Source: Elusimicrobia bacterium RIFOXYA12_FULL_51_18
GTDB lineage: Bacteria > Elusimicrobiota > Elusimicrobia > Elusimicrobiales > UBA9959
NCBI GenBank assembly: GCA_001800245.1
Contig: MGVA01000033.1
Coordinates: 1 to 64,000 of the forward strand
Reading direction: 5' to 3'
Length of the DNA: 64,000 nucleotides
In this document: positions 25,829-35,228 of the stretch, piece by piece
How positions within the stretch are numbered: the first letter of the stretch is position 1
Layout: every line of letters starts with the position of its first letter
The notes under the pieces: generated by a model
What the model was told of the DNA's origin: nothing
The model's input: the letters and a program-made list of their open reading frames with translations, nothing else
The model's database searches: none
Position numbers and translations under genes: made by a program

Positions 25829-27964
25829 ATGAAGATCAGGCTTTTTCATAAACTTGTCGCCGTAATGCTGGCAGTGTCGCTGGTGCCCATTGCGCTTCTC
25901 GGCTATAGATTGATAAATATCGGTCAGCTGGGTGTAAAGACCGCCATCCTTGAGCTCCACCTGAATATGGCGGAACGGGTTGCCGGAGACTTCCGTGCGT
26001 ATGTGGATCGCATTGACGCCAAGATGCGTTTTGTTATGGATGCCATGCTTAAAATGGATTGGGAGACCAAGCAATCTCTGCTGGCCTCGCTTCTGGATAC
26101 CAATGATGAATTTCGGGAGGTTTCGGTGCTGTCCGGAGAAGGACGAGAGTTGGTGAAGGTTTTGGGGCCGTCGCTGAAGGGGGGGAGGGAACTTCGGTCT
26201 TATGCCAAGGATGCCGGTTACCGTTCCGCACTGACCTCAAAGAAAAGAACACTGCGCTTTGAGATATCCTCCGGCTCCGCCGAAATGGTCTTTTTTTACC
26301 CTTTCCAAAAGGACCTGCTGCTCAGGGTTTCCGTCACTCTTGATAAATTCGCGGCCATTCGCGAGCTAAAAAAAATCGGCCTTACCGGTTTTCCGGTTGT
26401 CATAGACGCGGAAGGGCGCCCCATAGCTTTCCCTTCCGACGTGGCGGAGGCCGAGCTTGCCGGTATAAAAGACTGGCCCATTTCCAGAACGGCGCTTAGC
26501 GCTCTGGCTTCCGGTTCCTCGGAATATGAGGATGAGCGGGGCCGGTTCCAAATCGGCGCCTACGCGCCTGTCGCGGAACTGGGCGGCGCGGTAATAGTGA
26601 GTCAGTCGCGGGAGGAGGCTTTCCGTTACGCGCTTTTTATGGAGCGTCAGGCGGTTTACGCTATCCTTGTCTTTGTGCTGATCGTTCTGGTGGCCGCTTT
26701 TCTGCTGTCCCGGCAGATGACCGGGCCGATACTGGAACTTACCCGCGTGGCTGAAAAAGTGGCGGAGGGGGACTTTTCCAAGACGGTGGCCATTAATAGC
26801 CGGGACGAGCTTAAAGACCTGGGCGAAACTTTTAATAAAATGGTGCGCCAGCTTAAAGCTTATTCCGATATGCAGGTGGACCGCATTATCCGCGAACAGA
26901 AAAATACCGAGGCTATACTGTTTTCCACCGAAGACGGCATCGTTATGATAGATGACGCCGCCAGCGTGCAACTCGCCAACCGCAAGGCCCGCTCGCTTAT
27001 GGGTGTGGGCCAGGACTCGGTTATAGAGGGACGGCAACTGTTGGATATTATCGGCGACGCAAACGTCAGGGAAGCGGTCTCCGAAGTTCTGAACAGCCGC
27101 AGGGAAAATTTCGTCAAAGAAATAGAGATCTCATTGGAACATTCGCGCCGGTTCTTTAAATGTTTCTCCGCGCCAATCGTGGCGCCTGGAAAAGGGGCGC
27201 GCCTAGGCACGCTGCTGGCGTTCTATGATATTACGCTGGATAAAGAACTGGAGCGCATAAAGGAGGAATTCCTTCATTCCATAACCCATGACTTGCGTAA
27301 TCCCATGGGCGCCGTGAAGGGTTTTGTTGAATTTATGCTTAAGGAAATCCCCGGGCCCGTCAATGAGGCTCAGCGCAGAATGCTGGTTTCAATAGACCGC
27401 GCTTCTTTCAGGCTGCTGGGCATGATAAATAATATCCTCGACATCGCCAAGATGGAGGCCGGCAAGATGGAGCTCAAACTGGCCCCTGTCAATGTTTCTG
27501 AAACCGCCAAAAGAATAGTCGAACTGCTGGAATCCCTGGGGCAGAGGAAAAAAATAAAGTTCCTGCTTGAAACCCCTGGCCCCATAACCGTGGAAGCCGA
27601 CGGCGTGATGCTGGAGCGCATGTTCACCAATCTTATCGGTAATGCCGTGAAGTTCGCGCCTGAAAATGGAATCATCACGGTCCATCTTGAGGAGGACGAC
27701 AAAAAGCTTACCGCGTATGTTGGCGATAACGGGGACGGCGTTCCTCTGGAATATCTGGATAAAATATTTGAGAAATTCGAGCAGGTTAAGGGTCAGAAAG
27801 CCGGCGGCACCGGGCTTGGTCTCACCATCTGCAAGCATATCGCATCCGCACATCTAGGTAAAATATGGGTGGAATCTGAGATAGGGAAGGGGGCTAAATT
27901 CATCTTTACAGTGCCGAAAGGCCTGGTTAAGGGCGAGGACGGACGGGTGCGGGCGGCCGCATGA
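25829..27964 (+). CDS. Membrane sensor histidine kinase (sensory domain-HAMP-PAS-HisKA-HATPase)
   Basis: A 711-residue two-component kinase. TM1 is near 10-30; an extracytoplasmic Cache-like sensor follows (about 35-270); TM2 is about 275-297; then HAMP (about 298-350), a PAS domain (about 360-465), HisKA with the phospho-acceptor His in SITHDLRNPMGA, and HATPase with NLIGNAVKFAP, DNGDGVP and GGTGLGLTICKHI. No receiver gene is adjacent, so its partner is elsewhere. It overlaps the following LysM gene by 4 nt (ATGA), coupling the two. Confidence 0.93.
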   Translation: MKIRLFHKLVAVMLAVSLVPIALLGYRLINIGQLGVKTAILELHLNMAERVAGDFRAYVDRIDAKMRFVMDAMLKMDWETKQSLLASLLDTNDEFREVSVLSGEGRELVKVLGPSLKGGRELRSYAKDAGYRSALTSKKRTLRFEISSGSAEMVFFYPFQKDLLLRVSVTLDKFAAIRELKKIGLTGFPVVIDAEGRPIAFPSDVAEAELAGIKDWPISRTALSALASGSSEYEDERGRFQIGAYAPVAELGGAVIVSQSREEAFRYALFMERQAVYAILVFVLIVLVAAFLLSRQMTGPILELTRVAEKVAEGDFSKTVAINSRDELKDLGETFNKMVRQLKAYSDMQVDRIIREQKNTEAILFSTEDGIVMIDDAASVQLANRKARSLMGVGQDSVIEGRQLLDIIGDANVREAVSEVLNSRRENFVKEIEISLEHSRRFFKCFSAPIVAPGKGARLGTLLAFYDITLDKELERIKEEFLHSITHDLRNPMGAVKGFVEFMLKEIPGPVNEAQRRMLVSIDRASFRLLGMINNILDIAKMEAGKMELKLAPVNVSETAKRIVELLESLGQRKKIKFLLETPGPITVEADGVMLERMFTNLIGNAVKFAPENGIITVHLEEDDKKLTAYVGDNGDGVPLEYLDKIFEKFEQVKGQKAGGTGLGLTICKHIASAHLGKIWVESEIGKGAKFIFTVPKGLVKGEDGRVRAAA

Positions 27965-29124
27965 GGATACCGTCTATCGCGTCCTTTTTAAGCTTCCTGC
28001 TGGCGTTTTCCGCCCAAGGCGCGGAGGACTTTCAAAACGTGGTAGTCAAACCCGGAGATACCCTTTGGAGTATAGCCAGCGTATATCTTAAAGACCCGAA
28101 AAGGTGGAGCGAACTTCTTAAATACAACCGGCTTCCCTCTTCCGATCCGTCAATAGCCCTGCCGGGGATGGTCCTCAAAGTTCCGGTGGTCCTGATCAAA
28201 GAGCAGTATCGTGCCGCAAAGCTGATCTATTACGTGAATAACGTCCTCTTGCGTAAAAGCGGCGCCGCGGATTGGAAAAAGGTGTCCATGAGTATGGAAC
28301 TTTACAAGAGCGACACTCTGCGGACCGATGTCGATGCTCGCGCCGATATTAAATTTCACACCGGCGAGATTCTGAACCTGTATCCTAATTCCATGGCTGT
28401 GCTGCGGCCTCCGGACACAAAAGCGGATGTGAAGCTTATTGCCGGAGAGATGCGCGGAGTGCGTTCGCGTGTGGTTACGGCTTCCGCCCGGATAACGCCT
28501 AAAACCGGGGATACCGAATTCGGCGCAAAAATAAAGCAGGATATGACTACGCTGGTCCAGGTTTATAAGGGCCTTGTAAACGTGGAGGCGCAGGGTAAGG
28601 TTGTGGAGGTTCACGAGGGCTTCGCCTCTGAGGTTAAACTGGACATGCCGCCCTCGGAACCGATAAAGTTGCCGCCTCTGCCTGAATTCGAGAATGGTGG
28701 GCAGACCCGGCTGGCTAAAATCGGAGCTCCCCAGCTTAAAATGGACGGCAATAAGTTTTCGCTTAGTATGGTGAATGTCCCCAAGGGGCGGGCGGCGCAG
28801 ATTGAACGCTTGTCGAATACGGATGTTGACATGAAGAGTATGCCCGAAGCCGGCGATGCCAATTTCAAGGAGCTAAACCCCGGAGAGATATCCAGGCTTA
28901 TCAGCGTGGCCAACCCCATTCAGGCGTACCATCTACAGATCGCGCGGGACCAGAGCTTTGCCAATATGGTCCTTAATCGCAATTATGACGCTTTTGATGA
29001 AATAGATCTTACCGAGCTTATGCCTCCCGGCAACTACTGGATGAGGGTTTCCTATATAGATCTTCTGGGTTTCGAAGGCAAATTCAATGTTCCCAGGCAG
29101 ATCACGGTTTTTAAAAAGCGCTGA
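27961..29124 (+). CDS. Secreted LysM and FecR-like domain protein
   Basis: A 387-residue protein with a short signal peptide (SFLSFLLAFSAQGA). A LysM domain follows directly (about 25-78, VVVKPGDTLWSIASVYLKDPKRWSELLKYN), which would bind peptidoglycan. A FecR-like beta domain (about 90-215) and a C-terminal beta-rich part come next. Such LysM-FecR proteins usually lie at the wall or inner face of the outer membrane. Translational coupling to the sensor kinase suggests it helps sense envelope state; that is inference. Confidence 0.8.
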   Translation: MRIPSIASFLSFLLAFSAQGAEDFQNVVVKPGDTLWSIASVYLKDPKRWSELLKYNRLPSSDPSIALPGMVLKVPVVLIKEQYRAAKLIYYVNNVLLRKSGAADWKKVSMSMELYKSDTLRTDVDARADIKFHTGEILNLYPNSMAVLRPPDTKADVKLIAGEMRGVRSRVVTASARITPKTGDTEFGAKIKQDMTTLVQVYKGLVNVEAQGKVVEVHEGFASEVKLDMPPSEPIKLPPLPEFENGGQTRLAKIGAPQLKMDGNKFSLSMVNVPKGRAAQIERLSNTDVDMKSMPEAGDANFKELNPGEISRLISVANPIQAYHLQIARDQSFANMVLNRNYDAFDEIDLTELMPPGNYWMRVSYIDLLGFEGKFNVPRQITVFKKR

Positions 29125-29209
29125 ATAGTAGTCTTGTGCCGGGCAGATTTATGGCGCGTCCAGCGGTTGTTTTGGCGAAACGCCAACACGCGCACACCGC
29201 AACACGCCA

Positions 29210-29238
29210 TTGACAAGTCAAGAGGTATCTGCTATAAT
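29210..29238 (+). promoter_or_regulatory. Perfect consensus sigma-70 promoter
   Basis: TTGACA, exactly 17 nt, TATAAT, with TGC making the -10 extended. It is the best match to consensus that I found in the window. It does not stand just ahead of a gene: the next coding start (29533) is about 290 nt downstream and has its own -10. Confidence 0.8.
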
Positions 29239-29244
29239 TAAAAT

Positions 29245-29410
29245 GAGCGGGCGATAATTTGGGAGGGAGGCAGGTTGGCTCCTCGGCGCGGATCGTATGG
29301 CGCTGTGCTCGCGTGGAGTGCGGAGAGGGCACGAAAAGGAAGCGGTGTCGGCGCTATCTTTTTGTGTCCTCTTCCTTTATATTACGCTCCCGGAAAATTA
29401 AAGCGGCCTC
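29245..29410 (+). ncRNA. Candidate small structured RNA
   Basis: Transcription from the 29210 promoter would run through about 290 nt with no supported ORF. The predicted 5' end (GCGATAATTTGGGAG, 29251) can pair with GCTCCCGGAAAATTA near 29386-29400, closing a structure of about 150 nt with inner hairpins such as GGAG/CTCC. Size and design recall 6S RNA, but I cannot show the conserved bubble, and no clear terminator follows. I saw no SRP or RNase P signature. Confidence 0.35.
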
Positions 29411-29516
29411 CTGTAAGCCGTATGCCTGGCGTATAAATCTTAAGTAACTCTTTCGAAGCGTGCGGCTTCCGGCATATGGGCGATTCTATTGCTGTTTACC
29501 CCGGCCTGAATTAATT

Positions 29517-29522
29517 TATAAT
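29517..29522 (+). promoter_or_regulatory. -10 box of the 543-residue TPR gene
   Basis: TATAAT ends 10 nt before the ATG at 29533. TTTACC lies 16 nt upstream as a weak -35. There is no Shine-Dalgarno, so the mRNA is probably leaderless. Confidence 0.5.
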
Positions 29523-29532
29523 CTTATCTGGA

Positions 29533-31164
29533 ATGCATAAAACGTACCTACTGTATCTGATACTGGTTCTCGGATCCTTTTTGTTGCGGGGGGGCGCCTT
29601 CGCCTCTTCCGGCGCCGCGCCTGCCACGGTCTGGGACCGCATTATGAAAGAGCAGAGTCTGATGAACCTGAGCAAAGGGTACATGCTCATGGAGGCCGAA
29701 CAGTACCCGGAGGCCGCCAATGAATTCCTTAAGGCCATAGCCAGGACGCCGAACGAACCCTACGCTCGTATCCTCTACGGGTCAAGCCTTTACTGGCTGG
29801 GTGAGCCTGATAAAGCCATGGCGGAGTTTACGACCGCGGTCGGGCTTGATCCGGGAAACCCCGTCCCATACCAGCTTATGGGTATAGTCCATGCCTGGAA
29901 AGGCGAGTTTCCCGCTGCGCTTGAAAAGTTTCTCAAGGCCATGGAATTGGCTCCGGAGCGGGCGGACGTAAGGATGAATATCGGCTCCATTTATCACGCT
30001 CTGGGAGATATGGATAAGGCGCTGGACTATTTTCGGCAGGCGGCCAGGCTTGAACCGAAAAACCCGTTGTATCTGTATCAGCTCGGCCTCCTTTATTCAA
30101 GACTGGGCCGAGGTCCGGAGGGGAAAACCGCTTTCAGAAGCGCTCTTTCCGTTTTTAGCGATTATGAGGATGCCATGCTTGAGCTGGCCGTGCTGGAGGA
30201 AAAGGATGGGAACGTTAAAGACGCGGTCCGGCTTTACCGCAAAGCCCTGGCATTAAAACCAGGCGACAATGTTGCCCGTTTCCGGCTTGGCTGCTTGTTA
30301 TATAAGACAGGCGACGATAAGCGGCTTAACGGCCTTCTCGAGGACGCTTTTCTTCTTACGCCGTCCAATTCCAAAGGCGGCATTTCCATCAGCTTGGCCT
30401 ACGCCGGCGGGCCGGATACCGGGGATTCCAGTCCCGGAGCGGGCAAACCAGGGTCGCTTGAGAATGCGGTGGCCAAGGTCCCGGCCGACGAAGATATAAA
30501 CATAAAGGCTGAATTTATTTCCATACCTAAAACACAGCTTGTTACGCGGCAGGAGGGGAAGCCGAAAGGCCTTAAAGCCGGTCTTGAATCCGAGTTTAAA
30601 CGTGCTGAAGTCAATTACTTGAGAAGAGAATATTCGCTGCCGGCCGCGGATATTAAAGGCAGGGGAGCCCGTGCCGCCCAGATAGCGGCGGAAATAGACA
30701 AAGCGCTAAAGGCAGCTTCGAAGGAAGGCATGGACACCAGGATGTCCATTAATATCGAAACCAAGAAATCATCCTTAACTCCAGGGGCCGGAGGCGAAGC
30801 CCCCAACGCGGTTTATAAGCCGCGCGATGTGGGCAATGATATGGGACTATGGGTTATGGGAACTAACTGGCTGGAAAATGTGGAGGACGCGCTGGAGGAT
30901 CTGCAGGACTTGCCGCACCGGGCGCGGGACGCCAGGCTGGGGGTTTTGCAAGGGCTTGGCCGTCTTATCCTGGGCGAGCCGGACGCCGCCCTTTCGGTTC
31001 TGGACGGTGTTTCAGCCGACGCGGCCGCGGACCTCGGGCGGTGCGCCGCCTGGGTGGAAAAAGGGTCGCAGGAGAAAGCTTTGGCGGCCTGTCTGGATGC
31101 CCTGAAGAAAGAGCCGAAAAATAAGACGGCGCTCGCTAATAAGAAATGGCTTACCACAAAATAA
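29533..31164 (+). CDS. Exported TPR-repeat protein
   Basis: A 543-residue protein with a signal peptide (LLYLILVLGSFLLRGGAFA). About six TPRs fill 40-260 (VPYQLMGIVHAWKGEFPAALEKFLKAMEL, ADVRMNIGSIYHALGDMDKALDYF, and so on). The low-complexity middle (290-430) includes Lys-rich helices, and a last helical part (450-543) has more TPR-like pairs. Probably a periplasmic assembly scaffold. The stop TAA overlaps the next ATG (TAATG), coupling it to the THEP1-like gene. Confidence 0.8.
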   Translation: MHKTYLLYLILVLGSFLLRGGAFASSGAAPATVWDRIMKEQSLMNLSKGYMLMEAEQYPEAANEFLKAIARTPNEPYARILYGSSLYWLGEPDKAMAEFTTAVGLDPGNPVPYQLMGIVHAWKGEFPAALEKFLKAMELAPERADVRMNIGSIYHALGDMDKALDYFRQAARLEPKNPLYLYQLGLLYSRLGRGPEGKTAFRSALSVFSDYEDAMLELAVLEEKDGNVKDAVRLYRKALALKPGDNVARFRLGCLLYKTGDDKRLNGLLEDAFLLTPSNSKGGISISLAYAGGPDTGDSSPGAGKPGSLENAVAKVPADEDINIKAEFISIPKTQLVTRQEGKPKGLKAGLESEFKRAEVNYLRREYSLPAADIKGRGARAAQIAAEIDKALKAASKEGMDTRMSINIETKKSSLTPGAGGEAPNAVYKPRDVGNDMGLWVMGTNWLENVEDALEDLQDLPHRARDARLGVLQGLGRLILGEPDAALSVLDGVSADAAADLGRCAAWVEKGSQEKALAACLDALKKEPKNKTALANKKWLTTK

Positions 31165-31727
31165 TGGGTTTTAAAAAAAATCTGGCTTTGAGGGTCGGAG
31201 ATGAGGCGCTTAAGTGCCGGCTCATCGCCCGCCTGGTATCAAATTACTCCTACTGGCTGGGGGGTTTTTTTACCCAGGAGATCCGTTCCGGTTCCGCCAG
31301 GGAGGGATTTATCCTCAAAACTCCTGGCGGCCGTTCGGAAGTGATGGCTTCAAAGGCGATAATGTCTCCGGTTTCCTTCAATAAATACGGGGTCAGCCTG
31401 CCCGCGCTTGACGGGCTGGCCGCGGACAGCCTGGGCGAAGCGCGTAAGGAGGGGAAGATCGCGCTGATGGACGAATTGGGCCCGCTGACGCTTAAATCCG
31501 AAAAACTGGCCGCCGCCGCCCTTGAAACGCTCGCATCCGGCACGCCGTGTCTGGCTACCTTCCGTAAAAACGCAAAAAAGTTTGAGGAGTCTTTTTTTAA
31601 AATGGATAACACCCAGGTTGTTGACCTGGATGCCGCCGGGCTTTCAGCGGTCCTGGCCCGCCTGGACGGCTGGATAGAATTCTGGATAAAGGGCCTCACA
31701 GACCAAAAATCAGGAGACTTTAAATGA
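31164..31727 (+). CDS. THEP1-like nucleoside-triphosphatase homologue without a P-loop
   Basis: About 187 residues from the ATG at 31164, chosen because it overlaps the upstream stop (TAATG); the track start is at 31146. The family-like core is GGFFTQEIRSGSAREGFIL, a Walker-B-like IALMDELGPLTLKSE and PCLATFRK. The expected N-terminal Walker A (GxxGxGKT/S) is replaced by RVGDEALKCRL, so NTP binding is doubtful. It overlaps murC by ATGA and so is translated with a peptidoglycan precursor ligase. Confidence 0.6.
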   Translation: MGFKKNLALRVGDEALKCRLIARLVSNYSYWLGGFFTQEIRSGSAREGFILKTPGGRSEVMASKAIMSPVSFNKYGVSLPALDGLAADSLGEARKEGKIALMDELGPLTLKSEKLAAAALETLASGTPCLATFRKNAKKFEESFFKMDNTQVVDLDAAGLSAVLARLDGWIEFWIKGLTDQKSGDFK

Positions 31728-33133
31728 CAGACCCTGTGGACTTCGATATTGAGGAAATTAAGAAAGCGCATTTTATAGGAATAGGCGGCATAGGTATGAG
31801 CGGTATCGCCCGTCTGCTGCTTAAGACAGGCATCGAGGTCAGCGGTTCCGATCTTAAAGAATCTGAGATCACCAGGGGCCTCAAGGCCGAGGGCGCGCGC
31901 GTTTTCATCGGGCACAGGGCTTCCAATATTTACGGCCCCGACGTTGTAGTGATCAGTTCCGCGGTCAAAGCCGGAAACCCGGAACTTGAAGCCGCCGTGA
32001 AAAAAGGCGCAAGGATAGTGCCGCGGGCTCTGATGCTAGCGAAGATAGCCTCGTCCAAAAAGACCGTGACTGTCAGCGGTTCCCACGGCAAAACCAGCAC
32101 AACCTCTATGCTGGCTTCGGCGCTTGAAGGCGCCGGCGCGGACGCTACGGTGGTGGTTGGGGGGCTGTTTAAGAATATAGCCTCAAATATCAAAATGGGA
32201 GCCGGGGAATATCTGGTGGCAGAGGCGGACGAATCCGACGGGTCTTTTCTTTATTTTGATCCGCTGGTCACCTGCGTTACCAATATAGACTCGGATCACC
32301 TTGACTATTACAAGAGCATGTCTAATCTTAAAACCGCTTTCCTGGCCCATATTTCCAAGGTGCCTTTTTACGGCGCCGCCGTGGTTTGCGCCGACGATCC
32401 CGGCGTGGCCTCTATCCTTGCGGATGTCAGGACCCCGTTAATCACATACGGTCTCAAGCCGGGCGCGGATTGGACCGCGAAAGGCCTGAATTCAGGACCC
32501 GCCGGCCTTGTTTATGACGCTTATTTTAAAGGCCGGAAAATGGGCGGGGTGTCGCTCATCTCCGGCGGGCGGCACAACGCTTTAAACTCCCTTGCCGCGC
32601 TGGCCGCCGGGCGTTACCTGGGATTTGACTTTAAAGGGCTGGTTAAAGGTCTGGCCGGGTTCAGAGGCGTGAAACGCCGCATGGAGAAACTTGGTGAGTA
32701 CGCCGGTGTCACCTTTTTGGACGATTACGGGCACCACCCTACCGAAATAAAAGCCACGCTTGAGACCATTCCGGCCATGTATAAAGGCTGCCGGCTTATA
32801 GTTTTGTTCCAGCCGCATCGCTATTCGAGGACCAGTATTCTACGGCGGGAATTCCCGGCCGCTTTCGCCGCGGCCCATATGACTTATGTCATGGATATTT
32901 ATGCGGCTGGAGAGAAACCCCTGCCCGGAGTTACTTCGGAACTTATTCTGGCCGGTCTTAAAAAGCGGGGGCTGAAGGCGGAAAAATTCCCAGGCGCCAT
33001 GGAGATAGTCAAGAACCTGCGAGCCGGGGACCTGCTTGTTACCGTGGGCGCCGGCGATGTCTGGAAGCTGGGAGAAGAAATAAAACTCAAGCTGGAAATG
33101 ATAAAGGGAGGTGGTAGTTTATGGGGAAAATAG
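31724..33133 (+). CDS. murC: UDP-N-acetylmuramate--L-alanine ligase
   Basis: A 469-residue cytoplasmic ligase adding L-Ala to UDP-MurNAc. The N-terminal Rossmann part has HFIGIGGIGMSGIARLLL, the ATP loop is GSHGKTSTTSML, the central motif EADESDGSFL and the C-terminal domain motif DDYGHHPTEIKATL followed by FQPHRYSRT. All are diagnostic of MurC rather than MurD/E/F. No other mur gene is next to it. Overlapping start with the THEP1-like gene. Confidence 0.97.
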   Translation: MTDPVDFDIEEIKKAHFIGIGGIGMSGIARLLLKTGIEVSGSDLKESEITRGLKAEGARVFIGHRASNIYGPDVVVISSAVKAGNPELEAAVKKGARIVPRALMLAKIASSKKTVTVSGSHGKTSTTSMLASALEGAGADATVVVGGLFKNIASNIKMGAGEYLVAEADESDGSFLYFDPLVTCVTNIDSDHLDYYKSMSNLKTAFLAHISKVPFYGAAVVCADDPGVASILADVRTPLITYGLKPGADWTAKGLNSGPAGLVYDAYFKGRKMGGVSLISGGRHNALNSLAALAAGRYLGFDFKGLVKGLAGFRGVKRRMEKLGEYAGVTFLDDYGHHPTEIKATLETIPAMYKGCRLIVLFQPHRYSRTSILRREFPAAFAAAHMTYVMDIYAAGEKPLPGVTSELILAGLKKRGLKAEKFPGAMEIVKNLRAGDLLVTVGAGDVWKLGEEIKLKLEMIKGGGSLWGK

Positions 33134-33167
33134 TATCCCTTAAAACCCCGGCTACCCTCTGCTATTT

Positions 33168-33941
33168 ATGCCTAAATACAGCCAGGTTTTTTTAAAGGAC
33201 GTTCGCATGTGCGAACGTATAGCCTCGGTTCTGGAACCGGTAAATTTTGTTTCAGCAGTGGAGATCGGTCCCGGCCGCGGAGCTCTGACGGAATTTTTGT
33301 GTACGCTGTGGGGGGATAAACTTTCCGTTGTGGAGATAGATCCTCTCATGACGAACCGAATAAAGGAGAAGTTTCCGGGATTGCGGGTAAACAATTCCGA
33401 TTTTTTGGCGCTTAATCTGGAAGCGTCTTTTCCGGCGGGTCCTGTCGCTTTTATCGGCAATCTGCCTTATGAATGCTCCACCGCCATACTTATGAAGGTC
33501 CTGGCTTTCAGCCGGTTCGGGGCGGCGGTATTCATGTTCCAGCGGGAAGTGGCCAGGAAGATAACGGCGGAAACCGGCGATTCAGACTACGGTTATTTGT
33601 CCGTGGCTGTTCAGGCGCAAAGCGAAGCCGAGTTGGTGGCGGATGTTCCGGCCGGCAGTTTCAGCCCTGTGCCTGAAGTGGATTCCTCGGTCCTGGTTTT
33701 CAGCCCGAGGCAGACTTTCCCGGACGCCGAAAAAAGAGGACGATTCTTGGGTTTCGTGAAAAATGCTTTCTCGCACCGCCGCAAAACGCTGCTGAATTCG
33801 CTGTCGATGGGGTTGAACATAGATAAGGCCGAGGTTGAACCGCTTATAAAAGCCGCCGGTTTCGATCCCCGTCTGCGCCCGCAGAACCTTTCGGTCAAGG
33901 ACTATCTCAAACTCTCCATTGTTTTCAGCGGGGGAAAGTGA
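33168..33941 (+). CDS. rsmA: 16S rRNA (adenine(1518)-N6/adenine(1519)-N6)-dimethyltransferase
   Basis: A 257-residue KsgA/RsmA enzyme that dimethylates the two adjacent adenines at the 3' end of 16S rRNA. SAM motif I is VEIGPGRGALTEFL, the acidic loop VVEIDPLM, the target-base motif IV NLPYECSTAIL, and the C-terminal part contains FSPVPEVDSSV and NAFSHRRKTLLNSL. It is 34 nt after murC with no obvious Shine-Dalgarno. Confidence 0.95.
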   Translation: MPKYSQVFLKDVRMCERIASVLEPVNFVSAVEIGPGRGALTEFLCTLWGDKLSVVEIDPLMTNRIKEKFPGLRVNNSDFLALNLEASFPAGPVAFIGNLPYECSTAILMKVLAFSRFGAAVFMFQREVARKITAETGDSDYGYLSVAVQAQSEAELVADVPAGSFSPVPEVDSSVLVFSPRQTFPDAEKRGRFLGFVKNAFSHRRKTLLNSLSMGLNIDKAEVEPLIKAAGFDPRLRPQNLSVKDYLKLSIVFSGGK

Positions 33942-34140
33942 GCTTGTCCGGGCCTCCCGTCCCGCGAGACATGCGCCAAACTCCGGTCTCAAGATTTTTA
34001 TATAAATTCACAGGTGCTCCTCCCTGGAATTGTCCGGAATATAATCATCACATTTCCGTTTTTCTACGGTGGTAGCGCCTGAAACTTGCGTGATTTGGTC
34101 GATAAGCGCCGATATATTAAAATTTAGTACAATTGAAAAC

Positions 34141-35178
34141 ATGAATATCCATGAGAAACGGTTGAAGGATCTGCAGCATCTCCTGAAAAAGGAGAAGCTG
34201 GACGCCATGGTTGTGTCCAGGCCCCTTGAACAGGGGTTCCTGACCGGGTACCATATGGATGGTTACCTCATGCTGGTCTCACAGACAGATGTCTGGGCAT
34301 TTATGCCGAAGATGTTCGTGGACCAATTCAGGTCAAAAGTGGATTTCGTCAGCCCTTCCGCGCCCGACAACCAGCTTGAGGCCGCGATCCTGAAGATACG
34401 CGAAAATAAATTTAGGAAGACCGTCTTCGAGCCGGAGACCGAAAGCTATCTCCGCGGCCAGTTCTGGCGCAAGAAAGGCCTTCTGGAGTTTAAGGGACTT
34501 ACGGCCGGTCTGCGGGCCGTGAAAGAGGGGGCGGAGATTTCCATATTGCGTAAATCCTGCCATATCGCCGCCAAAGCTTTCAAAATTGTCAAGCCCCGGA
34601 TAAAATCCGGCCGGACGGAAATATCCGTTTCCAGGGAGCTGGAAGACATTATGCAGGCTATGGGCGCCAAGGGGCCTTCGTTTAATCTGATAATCGGCTT
34701 CGGGCCCGACTCCGCTCTGCCTCACCATGAAACTTCGGACAGGCCTCTTAAAAAGAACGAGGCGGTGCTGCTGGATTTCGGCTGCGTATATAATGGTTAC
34801 TGTTCCGACATAACCAGAACCTATTTCCACGGCAAGCCCGGCGCGGAATTTAAAAAGGTCTATGCCATAGTGGACGCGGCCCAGAAAGCCGGGGTTAAAA
34901 AAGTGAAGGCCGGAGTTAAGACCGCCGCCGTGGATAAAGCCTGCCGCGAATATATTTCGGACGCCGGGTTCGGCCAATATTTTATTCACGGCACCGGCCA
35001 CGGAGTGGGGCTTGAAATTCACGAATCTCCCACGCTGAATACGAAATCCAGGGAGACGCTCAGGGCGGGCATGACCGTTACAGTGGAACCTGGAATTTAT
35101 CTCTATGGGAAATTTGGAGTCCGTATCGAGGATTCGGTGCTGGTGAAAAGCGGCGGCTGTGAAATCCTGACAAGGTAG
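34141..35178 (+). CDS. M24 family metallopeptidase (Xaa-Pro aminopeptidase-like)
   Basis: About 345 residues from the ATG at 34141 (MNIHEKRLKDL). The track start at 34069 would add a segment containing the promoter-like TACAAT. An N-terminal creatinase-like domain (1-120) precedes the pita-bread catalytic domain with metal ligands in LLDFGCVYNGYCSDITRTY, the His of HGTGHGVGLEIHE, VEPGIYL and GVRIEDSVLV. It releases N-terminal residues ahead of proline. Monocistronic. Confidence 0.92.
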   Translation: MNIHEKRLKDLQHLLKKEKLDAMVVSRPLEQGFLTGYHMDGYLMLVSQTDVWAFMPKMFVDQFRSKVDFVSPSAPDNQLEAAILKIRENKFRKTVFEPETESYLRGQFWRKKGLLEFKGLTAGLRAVKEGAEISILRKSCHIAAKAFKIVKPRIKSGRTEISVSRELEDIMQAMGAKGPSFNLIIGFGPDSALPHHETSDRPLKKNEAVLLDFGCVYNGYCSDITRTYFHGKPGAEFKKVYAIVDAAQKAGVKKVKAGVKTAAVDKACREYISDAGFGQYFIHGTGHGVGLEIHESPTLNTKSRETLRAGMTVTVEPGIYLYGKFGVRIEDSVLVKSGGCEILTR

Positions 35179-35228
35179 ACATCAGGCGGCAGGTCTATAT
35201 TTCTTGCCGACGGTAAAAGGAGAGGAAC

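Noticed and set aside
29245-29410. SRP RNA, tmRNA or RNase P RNA identity for the candidate small RNA
   Set aside because: None of the well-known conserved core motifs of these RNAs could be found by eye.
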